Notes under the pieces: generated by a model
The model's input: only the letters and a program-made list of their open reading frames with translations
Told to the model about the DNA's origin: nothing
Database searches by the model: none
In this document: piece after piece, positions 15,448 to 24,941 of the stretch
How positions within the stretch are numbered: position 1 is the stretch's first letter
How the letters are laid out: each line of letters begins with the position of its first letter
DNA from: Brenneria goodwinii
GTDB taxonomy: Bacteria > Pseudomonadota > Gammaproteobacteria > Enterobacterales > Enterobacteriaceae
Reading direction: 5' to 3'
Length of the DNA stretch: 64,000 nt
NCBI RefSeq assembly: GCF_002291445.1
Contig: NZ_CP014137.1
Location: forward strand, 1,736,001 to 1,800,000
Position numbers and translations under genes: made by a program

Positions 15448-16845
15448 TCAGTTTTTCAGACTTCCGACCATATCCTGCGGCCGTACCCACTCATCAAACT
15501 GCGCTTCCGTAAGATATCCCAGCTTCAGCGCCGAGGCTTTTAACGTCAGCCCTTCCTTATGCGCTTTTTTGGCGATTTCAGCGGATTTGTCGTAACCGAT
15601 ATGGGTATTAAGCGCCGTCACCAGCATTAACGATTCGTTCAGCAACTGATCGATGCGCTCACGATTCGGCTCAATGCCAACCGCGCAATGCTCATTAAAG
15701 CTCTTCATGCCGTCGGCCAGCAGACGAACGGATTGCAGGAAATTATGAATCACCATCGGACGATAAACATTCAGTTCAAAGTTCCCCGCAGCCCCGCCGA
15801 TATTAACCGCAACATCATTCCCCAACACCTGACAACATAACATCGTCATAGCTTCGCACTGCGTAGGGTTAACTTTACCGGGCATAATTGAACTACCGGG
15901 CTCGTTTTCAGGAATGCTCAGCTCGCCAATGCCGCAGCGTGGACCGGATGCCAGCCAGCGCACGTCATTGGCGATTTTCATTAATGACGCCGCCAATCCT
16001 TTCAATGCGCCATGACCGTGAACCAACGCATCGCAGGTGCCTAACGATTCAAATTTATTCGGTGCGGTAACAAACGGTTGTCCGGTCAGCTTCGCCAGTT
16101 CGGCGGCAACCCGAACGGCATATTCAGGATGCGTGTTTAACCCGGTGCCGACAGCCGTTCCCCCCAGCGCCAGTTCGCACAAATGCGGTACGCTGTTTTC
16201 AATATGCTTCAGGTTATGTTGCAGCATCGCCGCCCAACCGGAAATTTCCTGTCCCAGCGTTAATGGCGTCGCATCCTGCAGGTGAGTACGTCCGATTTTA
16301 ACGATATCTTTGAACTGCTCGGCTTTCGCGGCAAGCGTGCGCTGCAGCGAAGTCAACTCAGGGATAAGATGCTCGTTAATGGCCAGCACGGCCGCGACAT
16401 GCATCGCCGTGGGGAAAACATCGTTGGAGCTTTGGCTTTTATTAACATCGTCATTGGGGTGAACCAGACGGTTGTTTCCTCGTTCCCCGCCCAATAATTC
16501 ACTGGCGCGATTCGCCAGTACTTCATTCATGTTCATATTGCTTTGCGTGCCGGAACCGGTTTGCCAAATGGCTAACGGAAATTCGCCGGCAAGTTTGCCC
16601 GCCAGCACTTCATCCGCAGCCTGAACAATGGCATTCCCTCTATCTTCGGGCAGTAATTTCAAATCCATATTGACGCTGGCCGCGGCACGTTTTGTTTGCG
16701 CCAGTGCGTAAATCAATGCCTTCGGCATTTTCTCTTCGGAAATACGGAAGTGCTCTAGCGAACGCTGCGTCTGCGCTCCCCATAAGCGTTCCGCTGGAAC
16801 GTTAATCGGCCCCATCGAATCTTTTTCAATGCGAGTGGTTGTCAT
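15448..16845 (-). CDS. fumC: Class II fumarate hydratase FumC
   Basis: A 465-residue homotetrameric, iron-independent fumarase that interconverts fumarate and malate in the TCA cycle. The superfamily signature GSSIMPGKVNPTQ, with the catalytic-loop serine, is present near residue 317. GSGTQSNMNMNEV and GRTHLQDATPLTLGQE give the other active-site contacts. The length equals that of E. coli FumC (467) within two residues. In E. coli, fumC follows fumA and is under SoxRS/ArcA control; no fumA copy is present beside it here, so the gene is monocistronic and divergent from manA. Confidence 0.97.
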   Translation of the reverse strand: MTTTRIEKDSMGPINVPAERLWGAQTQRSLEHFRISEEKMPKALIYALAQTKRAAASVNMDLKLLPEDRGNAIVQAADEVLAGKLAGEFPLAIWQTGSGTQSNMNMNEVLANRASELLGGERGNNRLVHPNDDVNKSQSSNDVFPTAMHVAAVLAINEHLIPELTSLQRTLAAKAEQFKDIVKIGRTHLQDATPLTLGQEISGWAAMLQHNLKHIENSVPHLCELALGGTAVGTGLNTHPEYAVRVAAELAKLTGQPFVTAPNKFESLGTCDALVHGHGALKGLAASLMKIANDVRWLASGPRCGIGELSIPENEPGSSIMPGKVNPTQCEAMTMLCCQVLGNDVAVNIGGAAGNFELNVYRPMVIHNFLQSVRLLADGMKSFNEHCAVGIEPNRERIDQLLNESLMLVTALNTHIGYDKSAEIAKKAHKEGLTLKASALKLGYLTEAQFDEWVRPQDMVGSLKN

Positions 16846-17149
16846 GACCTTTTCTCCTTAAGTATCACAAAGTAGTGGGGAAAGCCGGCTTATCTACAAC
16901 GGCTAAATGAAGGGAATAACACTAATGCCAGTTCATTAAGCCTGGGTTAACTTAATCCAACCGCGACCGCCGCGAAATATCCTTCCGTAAACGATCAACA
17001 TTAGGTTATAGCCTGCCAGCACTGTCTGGAATAGTGACACATAAAACATTACCATGATGTGAGCAGAAACGGTGTATTCATAACCTTTCCTTTTTATTAA
17101 TTATTTTAACTTAGTTAATCAACAAGTTACTTAACGTCAGGAAACTAAC
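16846..17149. promoter_or_regulatory. Divergent fumC-manA intergenic region (304 bases)
   Basis: An AT-rich non-coding stretch holding the promoters of both divergent genes. AAGGAGAAAA lies just upstream of fumC on the minus strand as its ribosome-binding site, and CAGGAAACTAAC precedes manA. I see no convincing SoxS, ArcA or CRP box and no small gene. Confidence 0.6.
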
Positions 17150-18322
17150 ATGCAAAAAATGCTCAATCGTGTCCAGCACTATGCCTGGGGCAGCAAACAC
17201 GTATTAACTGAGCTATATGGCATTAAGAACCCTAATGATTTACCCATGGCGGAATTATGGATGGGCGCTCACCCCAAGAGTAGCTCCCATGTTATTGATG
17301 AAGAAGGAAACGATCGTAATTTGCGCGAGGCGATCGCAGAGGATTTGCCCGCGCATCTTGGCGCCAAAGTCGCGCAGCGGTTCGGGGAATTACCTTTTTT
17401 ATTTAAGGTATTGTGCGCCGCGCAACCGCTTTCTATTCAGGTACATCCAAGTAAATCGTCGGCAGAACAAGGGTTTGCGAGGGAAAATGCCGCAGGTATC
17501 GCGATGGATGCAGCGGAAAGAAACTATAAGGATGCTAATCACAAGCCTGAATTAGTCTTCGCGCTTACCCCGTTTCAAGCCATGAACGGCTTTAGAGAAT
17601 TGTCTGAAATTGTCACCTTGTTGCAGCCGGTCGCCAGCGCACATCCGTCGATTTCCGCTTTTTTACAACAGCCCGACAGCAAAAACCTCTCCATGCTGTT
17701 TGCAAATCTGCTGAGCATGGATGGGCAGCAAAAAAGTCAGGCATTGGGCGTATTAAAAGCCGCGCTGAACAACCACCAGGACGAACCCTGGGCAACCATT
17801 CGCGACATTACCCGGTTTTATCCGGACGACAGCGGTCTGTTCTCTCCGCTGTTGCTCAATGTGATTACGCTGCAACCAGGCGAAGCCATGTTTTTATATG
17901 CGGAAACGCCGCATGCCTATCTGAACGGCGTCGCCCTGGAAGTCATGGCCAACTCGGATAACGTACTGCGGGCTGGATTAACGCCGAAATACATTGATAT
18001 CCCGGAACTGTTGGACAATGTGAAATTTGAAGCCAAACCCGCCGCACAATTGTTAACCACGCCTGTCCAGCATGGGAATGAGCTAAACTTCCCTATTCCC
18101 GTCGACGATTTCGCTTTTTCCTTGCATAGTCTGAACGGTAAACCACAAGCGCTCAGCCAGAATAGCGCGGCGATCGTTTTCTGCGTCGATGGCGAAGCGT
18201 TATTGCAAAAAGATGATCGGCAGATCGGACTCAAAGCGGGTGAATCCTGTTTTATCTCCGCCAACGAGTCGCCGGTGATGGTTCAGGGACAAGGGCGTAT
18301 TGCTCGCGTATTTAATCGGTAA
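17150..18322 (+). CDS. manA: Mannose-6-phosphate isomerase ManA
   Basis: A 390-residue type I phosphomannose isomerase (E. coli: 391), a cytoplasmic zinc enzyme linking mannose-6-phosphate to fructose-6-phosphate. It starts MQKMLNRVQHYAWGSK. PLSIQVHPSKSSAEQGF supplies the Gln and His zinc ligands, HKPELVFAL a Glu ligand, and YAETPHAYLNG the last His. The C-terminal cupin is complete. CAGGAAA precedes the start by about eight bases. The product feeds both mannose catabolism and GDP-mannose for capsule; the order fumC-manA-ydgA is the same as in E. coli. Confidence 0.96.
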   Translation: MQKMLNRVQHYAWGSKHVLTELYGIKNPNDLPMAELWMGAHPKSSSHVIDEEGNDRNLREAIAEDLPAHLGAKVAQRFGELPFLFKVLCAAQPLSIQVHPSKSSAEQGFARENAAGIAMDAAERNYKDANHKPELVFALTPFQAMNGFRELSEIVTLLQPVASAHPSISAFLQQPDSKNLSMLFANLLSMDGQQKSQALGVLKAALNNHQDEPWATIRDITRFYPDDSGLFSPLLLNVITLQPGEAMFLYAETPHAYLNGVALEVMANSDNVLRAGLTPKYIDIPELLDNVKFEAKPAAQLLTTPVQHGNELNFPIPVDDFAFSLHSLNGKPQALSQNSAAIVFCVDGEALLQKDDRQIGLKAGESCFISANESPVMVQGQGRIARVFNR

Positions 18323-18336
18323 TTACCGATATCTCT

Positions 18337-18363
18337 CGCCCGGCAGAATCCGGGCGGGTTTTT
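18337..18363 (+). terminator. Intrinsic terminator after manA
   Basis: CGCCCGG (18337-18343) pairs with CCGGGCG (18350-18356) around CAGAAT, followed by GGTTTTT. It lies between manA and ydgA, so ydgA is probably transcribed from its own promoter or by read-through. Confidence 0.85.
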
Positions 18364-18380
18364 AATAAAAGGACGAACAA

Positions 18381-19931
18381 ATGAAAAAATCATTAGTTGC
18401 CGCCGGCGTTATTATCGCCTTGGGCGCAATCTGGACCGGCGCATCCTGGTATACCGGCAAACAATTGGCTCTGAATATTGATGAGCTTACCGATAATATC
18501 AATACCCAGTTGAAAACCGCCTATCCCGACGCCGCTCTGAAAGTCGTATACCGGGACTATCAAGGCGGTATCTTTAGCAGTCAATTAGCCTACGTTCTGC
18601 AATCCGATGGCTCGGATAAAGGGCAACAGCTGCTTGCGCCAGGCGAAGAAATCGTCATTAATGAAACCGTTTCTCATGGCCCTTTCCCTTTGGCGCAGCT
18701 CAAAAAATTCAATCTGATTCCCGCCATGGCATCCGTACACGGTGAGTTGGCGAATACGCCGGTGGTTAAGCCCCTATTCGATCTCACGCAGAATAAGCCG
18801 TTTGTCACGGCAGAAACACGCGTGTCCTACAGCGGCGACACCCGTAGCGATATCTCGCTGTTGCCCATCGAACATCAGGGCAATGAGCAGAAGTTATCTT
18901 TCAGCGGCGCTGAAATCCAGTTAGACGTCGCCCATGATTTTCGCAGCAACAAACTGTCGGGCACTATCAGCAACATACTGGTGGAAAAGAGAAATCCGTG
19001 GGGCGAGATGGAACAACTCGCGCTAAAAGACCTTGCCATGGACGTCAATAACCATAAAGGCAAGTTCGATCTCGGTATCGGCGACGGCACCTTTTCCGCC
19101 AAGTCTCTGGCATTTACCGTTGAAGGCGGCGAACCCGTCGCGCTGAACAATTTCGCCGTGCAAAGTACCGTGACGGAAGATGATAAAAATCTGGCGGGTA
19201 AAACGGCAGTAACGTTGGAATCGCTGACCGTCGGCGATCGTAACCTGGGCTCCGGCAATCTCAACGTCGCCTTCTCCCAGTTTGATGGGGAAGGAACAAA
19301 GCAATTCGCCGCCGATTACCAGAAAGCGATTCAACAGTTTTGGCAAACCTCGGACGACGCCAATCCTCTTGCTTACCAACATCAGGTTTTAATGGTTTTC
19401 CTGCAAAATTTACCTAAATTGCTGAAGGGGAATCCAAACATAACCATCGCCCCCCTGAGCTGGAAAAACAGCAAAGGCGAAAGCACCTTTACGCTGGCGC
19501 TGGATTTGACCGATCCTCTGCAAAACGGCGCCAACGCGGCCGATCCTGCGGCGTCGGATGAAGAGAAAATCATTCTGCAGTCGGTCAAGAAACTCGACGC
19601 TAAATTGAATGTGCCGTTAGACATGCTGGCGGAGTTGATGGTTCAGGCGGACAAACAGCCCGCAACCGATGAAGAGAGAGAACAGGCCACTAACATGGCG
19701 CTGCAGCAGGCCAATATGATGGCCAGCATCGGCCAGATGAACCAGATCACGGTCACGAAAGACGGTGCGATCACCAGTTCATTACAGTATGCCGACGGTC
19801 AGGTTGATTTTAACGGCAACAAGATACCGCTGGCTGACTTCATCGCGCCGTTTATTGGTCTTCCTGATGAAAACGGCGATGACTCGCTGCCCCAATCGCC
19901 GGAAGCGCCCGTCACGCCTCCCGCTCAATAA
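18381..19931 (+). CDS. ydgA: YdgA family protein (DUF945)
   Basis: A 516-residue protein with an N-terminal signal anchor (MKKSLVAAGVIIALGAIWTG) and a large periplasmic domain of the DUF945 type. Conserved family features are SHGPFPLAQL near residue 100 and the C-terminal block ITSSLQYADGQVDFNGNKIPL followed by a Pro-rich tail. E. coli YdgA (502 residues) is an inner-membrane-associated protein of unknown role; beta-rich duplicated structure is predicted for the family. The start at 18381 follows AAAGGACGAAC. The C-terminus is slightly longer than usual because of the Pro/Ser tail. Confidence 0.92.
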   Translation: MKKSLVAAGVIIALGAIWTGASWYTGKQLALNIDELTDNINTQLKTAYPDAALKVVYRDYQGGIFSSQLAYVLQSDGSDKGQQLLAPGEEIVINETVSHGPFPLAQLKKFNLIPAMASVHGELANTPVVKPLFDLTQNKPFVTAETRVSYSGDTRSDISLLPIEHQGNEQKLSFSGAEIQLDVAHDFRSNKLSGTISNILVEKRNPWGEMEQLALKDLAMDVNNHKGKFDLGIGDGTFSAKSLAFTVEGGEPVALNNFAVQSTVTEDDKNLAGKTAVTLESLTVGDRNLGSGNLNVAFSQFDGEGTKQFAADYQKAIQQFWQTSDDANPLAYQHQVLMVFLQNLPKLLKGNPNITIAPLSWKNSKGESTFTLALDLTDPLQNGANAADPAASDEEKIILQSVKKLDAKLNVPLDMLAELMVQADKQPATDEEREQATNMALQQANMMASIGQMNQITVTKDGAITSSLQYADGQVDFNGNKIPLADFIAPFIGLPDENGDDSLPQSPEAPVTPPAQ

Positions 19932-20018
19932 GACTGAAATAGAAAAACCTGTGGCGGCGATGCGGCTGTCACAGGATCTTTCCCGGTCTGAATCTGTTGT
20001 CCCGTTGAGAGATCTCGC

Positions 20019-20993
20019 ATGCAAAAGCTGAAAGCATTCATGGAAGAGCGCCAGACTGTAATCTACTTCATCTCAGTTATCTCAGCGGTATTGATTGCGC
20101 TGCTGCTTCCCGGAACAGAAAAGCTGGATGCGGCGATCAATCCTGCGTTGGCATTAATGCTGTTTGTTACTTTTTTGCAGGTGCCGCTGACGTCCCTGAA
20201 AAGAAGTTTTACCCAAATCCGCTTTCTTGCCGCCCTGCTTATTGCCAATTTTATCGTCATCCCGCTGTTTCTGGCTTTACTTGTTCCCTATTTACCTGCC
20301 GAGCCAATGATCCGGCTGGGTATTCTGCTGGTGTTACTTGCGCCATGTATCGACTACGTGGTGACATTCTCCCACCTCGGACATGCGGATGCGCCACGCT
20401 TGCTGGCGGCTACCCCGGCGCTGCTGATCGTACAGATGCTGGCATTGCCGTTTTATCTGGGGCTTTTTCTTAGCCGGGAAGCGGCCGGTCTTGTCCATAT
20501 CGCGCCGTTTTTCCACGCGTTCATCTGGCTTATCGCGATCCCCTTGCTGCTTGCCGGACTGGTGCAATGGGGCGCAGGCCGTTCTTCCGCGGTGGATAAA
20601 TTCGCCGACAAACTCGGTTTTCTCCCCGTGCCGGCAACGGCGCTGGTGTTATTGGTGGTGGTTGCCTCCGTCATACCCCAGCTTAAAACCACCTGGACGA
20701 CCGTTCTGACAGCCGTTCCGTTCTATGTGCTCTTCGCTATCGTCGCGCCGACGTTGGGATGGCTGACCGGCAAGCTGTTTCGGCTTGAATCCGCCAGCGG
20801 ACGCGCCGTTGCTTTCAGTTCCGGCACGCGCAACTCCCTTGTCGTTCTACCACTGGCGCTGGCCATTCCCGGCGCGATCCCGCTATTACCGGCGATTATC
20901 GTGACCCAGACCCTGGTAGAGCTGCTAAGCGAACTGGTCTATATCCGTATCATTCCCAAACTGACCGCGAACAACCCCAGGATATCCGACTGA
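20019..20993 (+). CDS. Bile acid:sodium symporter / arsenite-permease-like membrane protein
   Basis: A 324-residue integral membrane protein with about ten hydrophobic segments, of the BART superfamily (bile acid:Na+ symporter and ACR3-like). A conserved LLAPCIDYVVTFSHLGHAD block near residue 110 contains a cysteine at the position typical of ACR3-like carriers, and the later FSSGTRNSLVVLPLALA is the crossover motif of the second half. No arsenical regulator or reductase is adjacent, so the substrate may be an organic anion instead. It begins 88 bases after ydgA; no strong terminator separates them. Confidence 0.75.
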   Translation: MQKLKAFMEERQTVIYFISVISAVLIALLLPGTEKLDAAINPALALMLFVTFLQVPLTSLKRSFTQIRFLAALLIANFIVIPLFLALLVPYLPAEPMIRLGILLVLLAPCIDYVVTFSHLGHADAPRLLAATPALLIVQMLALPFYLGLFLSREAAGLVHIAPFFHAFIWLIAIPLLLAGLVQWGAGRSSAVDKFADKLGFLPVPATALVLLVVVASVIPQLKTTWTTVLTAVPFYVLFAIVAPTLGWLTGKLFRLESASGRAVAFSSGTRNSLVVLPLALAIPGAIPLLPAIIVTQTLVELLSELVYIRIIPKLTANNPRISD

Positions 20994-21131
20994 AATGCGA
21001 CCGTTATTTCGCAGGCTTTCTGACTTTTTTCAGCAACGGTTGGCAATTTGCCGCCAATTGTTTTTATACTTCACCGCATTCGATGGGCTATAGCCCGACT
21101 GACTCACATCACTATTTGCAAAGAGTACATC

Positions 21132-22145
21132 ATGATTGATACGCGACTCCCACTAACGGATATTCATCGTCACCTTGATGGCAACATTCGGGCGCAGAGC
21201 ATTCTGGAACTGGGCCGCCAGTTCAATATTTCATTACCTGCCAATGACTTGGAGTCACTTCGCCCTCATGTTCAAATTACGTCCAATGAGCCGGATTTAC
21301 TGAGTTTTTTACGCAAGCTGGATTGGGGGGTGGCCGTTCTGGGATCGTTGGATGCCTGCCGCCGTATCGCTTACGAAAATGTTGAAGATGCCGTCAATGC
21401 CGGATTGGATTACGCGGAACTTCGTTTCTCCCCCTACTATATGTCGATGAACCACCGGCTTCCGATTGCCGGCGTGGTTGAAGCGGTAATTGACGGCGTC
21501 GCCGCAGGATGCCGCGATCATGACATTGATGTGCGTTTGATCGGCATCATGAGCCGCACCTTCGGCACCGATGCCTGCCAACAGGAACTGGATGGCTTAC
21601 TGGCCCATCGCGACCATATCGTCGCACTGGATCTGGCGGGCGATGAGCTGGGATATCCCGGCGATCTGTTTTTATCTCACTTCAAACAAGCTCGTGACGC
21701 GGGCTGGCATATTACCGTCCATGCAGGAGAAGCGGCCGGTCCTGAAAGTATCTGGCAAGCCATCAACCAACTGAAGGCGGAACGCATCGGCCACGGCGTC
21801 GCCGCCATTATCGATACCGGTTTGATGACCTACATGGCTGAAAACAATATCGGCGTTGAATCCTGTCTGACATCCAATCTGCAAACCAATACCGTGACTG
21901 CTTTGGAGCAACATCCGCTGATACATTTTCTGCGCTACAGTATTCCCGCCACGATTAATACCGACGATCCGGCGGTACAGGGTATTGAGATCCGGCATGA
22001 ATATGAAGTGGCGGCGCCATTAGCCGGCTTAACCGCCAAAGAAACCCGTCAGGCGCAGGAAAATGGATTGAAAATCGCGTTTATCAGCGAGCGGGAAAAG
22101 CAACAACTGCGCGAAAAAGTGCTGCGTAAACGCGGCCAGGCATGA
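21132..22145 (+). CDS. add: Adenosine deaminase Add
   Basis: A 337-residue zinc-dependent TIM-barrel enzyme (E. coli: 333) that hydrolyses adenosine and deoxyadenosine to inosine forms in purine salvage. The zinc-binding LTDIHRHLDGNI is at residues 9-20. ITVHAGEAAGPESIW holds the catalytic glutamate, ERIGHGV a histidine ligand, and INTDDPAVQG the aspartate ligand. I chose the ATG at 21132; the extra 28 residues available upstream are unlike the family. Downstream, the end of the gene is close to a mobile element inserted between add and yfeH. Confidence 0.96.
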   Translation: MIDTRLPLTDIHRHLDGNIRAQSILELGRQFNISLPANDLESLRPHVQITSNEPDLLSFLRKLDWGVAVLGSLDACRRIAYENVEDAVNAGLDYAELRFSPYYMSMNHRLPIAGVVEAVIDGVAAGCRDHDIDVRLIGIMSRTFGTDACQQELDGLLAHRDHIVALDLAGDELGYPGDLFLSHFKQARDAGWHITVHAGEAAGPESIWQAINQLKAERIGHGVAAIIDTGLMTYMAENNIGVESCLTSNLQTNTVTALEQHPLIHFLRYSIPATINTDDPAVQGIEIRHEYEVAAPLAGLTAKETRQAQENGLKIAFISEREKQQLREKVLRKRGQA

Positions 22146-22187
22146 TGATATAGTCGCAATAAAGCAAACTAATGACCCCTACCCGGC

Positions 22188-22623
22188 CTCCCCCTTGTCA
22201 GCTGTCTCTTATACACAAATGTAGGGGCTATGACGGGGTTTGCCGTTATCCGGCGTAAGAAATTATGCTGAGGAGATAGCAGGCTTAGGATGAGCCGCAC
22301 GGACGCGGCGAAAGCTTGCGCCACGTTGGACAAAAACGCCGGGAGCGTTTTTGAACAGCGCTTGCGCTGGCCCGTTAGGGCGAGTCTCAGGGATGAGACG
22401 AGTATTCCGTGTCGCAAGCGGTCCGTTAAGCCTGATACCGACGAAGGCATCGCGCAGCGACATAATTTAGCCGCAAGCCGGGGTTCATAGGGGGCTGGCG
22501 TCTGAGCCCCCTATGTCGGGCGCGTGCTGCGAGGCAGCATGAAAATAGCGGCATTGTGGCGCACGAAACTATCTCCAAGTCCGCATAAAAATGTGACTAA
22601 GAGACAGCCCTGACAAGGGGGAG
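22188..22623. mobile_element. Non-autonomous (MITE-like) element with IS50-type ends, no transposase
   Basis: CTGTCTCTTATACACA at 22202-22217 and its imperfect inverse TGTGACTAAGAGACAG at 22592-22607 are near-copies of the Tn5/IS50 end recognised by IS4-family transposases. The 406-bp interior has no transposase and no convincing gene. Outside these ends, CTCCCCCTTGTCAG (22188-22201) and its exact reverse complement (22610-22623) form a second, outer inverted repeat. The element lies between the convergent add and yfeH genes. No 9-bp direct target duplication is visible, and the outer palindrome may be the original add/yfeH terminator stem or part of the element. Confidence 0.7.
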
Positions 22624-22646
22624 CCGCTAAAAAACGCGTAATACCG

Positions 22647-23669
22647 TTATTTATCGCCTGCCGTCATAGGAACCTGCTCGGCTTCGGCGCGCTTTTTCCT
22701 ATTCGCATAGCGCTGAGCCAATGCCGCGCAGACCATCAGTTGAATCTGATGGAATATCATCAGCGGCAATACCATTACCCCTACCGCTGCGGCGGGAAAC
22801 AGTACGCTGGCCATAGGGATACCATTGGCCAGACTTTTCTTCGACCCGCAAAACACGATGGTGATCTCATCGGCGGTATTAAAGCCGAGTTTTCGCGCCA
22901 CCAGCGTATTCACCACCAGCACAATAGCCAATAACACGATGGAACATCCGACCACGGCTAATAGAGACCAGCCGTTGATCTGGCTCCAGATCCCCTGAAC
23001 CACCGCTTCGCTGAAGGCGACGTAGACCACCAGAAGAATGGATGACCGATCCGTAATATTGATTAATTTACGGTGACGCTCGACCCAGTTGGCAATCAAC
23101 GGCCGGGATAAATGCCCGATGACAAAAGGCACCATCAACTGCATGATAATGGAGCCGATGGCATGCAACGTATCCGTATGCCCTTCTCCTTGGGTATGCA
23201 TAAGCAGACCAACGAGTATGGGAGACAGAAATACGCCCAGAATGCTGGAAGCCGAGGCGCTGCAGATAGCGGCGGCGACGTTGCCGCCGGCCATTGAGGT
23301 GTAGGCGATGGCGGACTGTACGGTGGCCGGCAGGGCGCACAGATAAAGAAAGCCAAGATACAGCGCCGGCGTTAACACCACCGGCACCAACAGACTCATC
23401 CCCACGCCCAACAGGGGAAACAGGATAAATGTACTGGCAAAGACCACCAGATGAAGCCGCCAGTGTCCCATCCCCGCCGTAATGGCTTCCCGCGACAGTT
23501 TGGCGCCATGCATAAAAAACAACAGCGCGATAGCGGCTGTCGTCAGATATTCAAAAAAGACTTGTGCAGCGCCCTCACAAGGGAAAAACGATGCCGCCAC
23601 CACCACTGAAACCAATATCAGCAAAAACTTATCAATTCGCAACCGCTGTAGCCACGCCATTATCCACAC
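22647..23669 (-). CDS. yfeH: YfeH-type sodium-dependent solute transporter (SBF-like)
   Basis: A 340-residue, ten-helix membrane protein of the SBF_like group within the bile-acid:sodium-symporter superfamily. Blocks such as LPATVQSAIAYTSMAGGNVAAAICSASASS and FCGSKKSLANGIPMA are the two discontinuous substrate/sodium regions of this group. E. coli YfeH (332 residues) is the closest named relative by features; its substrate is not established. GC content and codon use resemble the neighbours. It ends 24 bases from the mobile element. Confidence 0.85.
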   Translation of the reverse strand: MWIMAWLQRLRIDKFLLILVSVVVAASFFPCEGAAQVFFEYLTTAAIALLFFMHGAKLSREAITAGMGHWRLHLVVFASTFILFPLLGVGMSLLVPVVLTPALYLGFLYLCALPATVQSAIAYTSMAGGNVAAAICSASASSILGVFLSPILVGLLMHTQGEGHTDTLHAIGSIIMQLMVPFVIGHLSRPLIANWVERHRKLINITDRSSILLVVYVAFSEAVVQGIWSQINGWSLLAVVGCSIVLLAIVLVVNTLVARKLGFNTADEITIVFCGSKKSLANGIPMASVLFPAAAVGVMVLPLMIFHQIQLMVCAALAQRYANRKKRAEAEQVPMTAGDK

Positions 23670-23770
23670 CTTTATCCCGGCCTTCCAACCGCGCCATTTT
23701 TCAAGTTCTCAAGGCGCTATTCGCAGCGTCTTGAAATCTGTTGGCGTTATTAGAGCCTTATTAAACAGTA

Positions 23771-23792
23771 CAGGCGATCCTAAGATCGCCTG
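23771..23792 (-). terminator. Hairpin downstream of ydgJ
   Basis: CAGGCGATC (23771-23779) pairs with GATCGCCTG (23784-23792) around four bases, 42 bases past the ydgJ stop on the minus strand. A short T-containing run follows. Confidence 0.55.
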
Positions 23793-23833
23793 CTTAAACC
23801 AAACGGTAATGTCTATGATAAAAATCGGCAACG

Positions 23834-24880
23834 CTAGCTATTTTTTAGCGTCATCACTCTTTTTTGCTGATGAGAGGCCAGTCCAAGCTCAATCAACTCC
23901 ATCACCTGTATCGCCTGATGCACCGTCACCGGATTTTCACCTTTCCCGGTTAACGCATCGCGGATCGCGGCATAATAAGCGGGATAATCGCCGGGCAGCG
24001 TTGAAACGGTCTGCTCCGCCGTTACGCCGTCACGGAACAGGGTCAACACCCCGTCCTGCCGGTCTTGTCCCCAGTTCGCCAGCGGCGGTCGTTCCCCTTT
24101 TTTCAACTGCTCTTCTTGCGGATCAAGGCCGAATTTAACAAAACTGCCGCGCGAGCCATGGACGATATAGCGGGCCGAAGGGGCAACCACCAGCATGCTG
24201 GCATGCAACACCACCCGGCGTTGGGGATAGATCAGGGTAGCGTGAAAATAATCTGTCGCTTTGCTGCCGGGCCTTAACTGCGCCAGATCGACCTGAATAG
24301 CGACCGGCAGACCAAAAAGCTGTAGAGCCTGATCCAATAAATGCGGGCCTAAGTCGTACCAAATGCCGCTCCCTTCGCTGCCGTTTTCGCGCCAGCGCTG
24401 GCGAATCTCCGGACGATAGCGATCGAAGTGGGACTCCATGTAAACCACATCCCCTAGCACACCGGTATGAAATAGCTGTTTTAACGTCAGGAAATCGCTG
24501 TCCCAGCGCCGGTTGTGGAACACGGAAAGCAGTTTCCCCTGGTGCTCGGCCTGTAAACCCAGTTCATGAGCTTGTGACAACGTCACGGTAAAGGGTTTAT
24601 CCACCACCACATGCTTACCGGCGGCCAGCGCTTGTTTAGCCAATGGGAAATGGGTGTCATTCGGCGTTGGAATAACGATAAGATCGATATCCTCATCATT
24701 AAACAACGTTTGCGGATCGCTCACTACGTTAACCTTCGCCCAGTCAGCATGGACTTTATCGGCATTACTGCTGGAAACCGCCGTCAGTTCCATACCCGCT
24801 GTTCCGGCAATCAGCGGCGCATGGAATGTTTTACTCGCATAACCGTATCCCAGCAGCCCAACACGAATTACGTCACTCAT
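23834..24880 (-). CDS. ydgJ: NAD(P)-dependent oxidoreductase YdgJ (Gfo/Idh/MocA family)
   Basis: A 348-residue oxidoreductase (E. coli YdgJ: 346). Residues 1-120 form a Rossmann domain with GLLGYGYASKTFHAPLI as the dinucleotide-binding loop and VVDKPFTVTLSQA as the Gfo/Idh/MocA EKP-like motif. The C-terminal alpha/beta domain carries IWYDLGPHLLDQALQLFG, with the conserved histidine of the active site. The start at 24880 has AAGGGGA about eight bases upstream. add and ydgJ are neighbours in E. coli too; the substrate is uncertain (a sugar or polyol is likely). Confidence 0.93.
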   Translation of the reverse strand: MSDVIRVGLLGYGYASKTFHAPLIAGTAGMELTAVSSSNADKVHADWAKVNVVSDPQTLFNDEDIDLIVIPTPNDTHFPLAKQALAAGKHVVVDKPFTVTLSQAHELGLQAEHQGKLLSVFHNRRWDSDFLTLKQLFHTGVLGDVVYMESHFDRYRPEIRQRWRENGSEGSGIWYDLGPHLLDQALQLFGLPVAIQVDLAQLRPGSKATDYFHATLIYPQRRVVLHASMLVVAPSARYIVHGSRGSFVKFGLDPQEEQLKKGERPPLANWGQDRQDGVLTLFRDGVTAEQTVSTLPGDYPAYYAAIRDALTGKGENPVTVHQAIQVMELIELGLASHQQKRVMTLKNS

Positions 24881-24941
24881 GAAGATTCCCCTTCGCATTT
24901 ACGTTGTAATTTGACCACAGTATAGCACCAGGGAAATCCGC

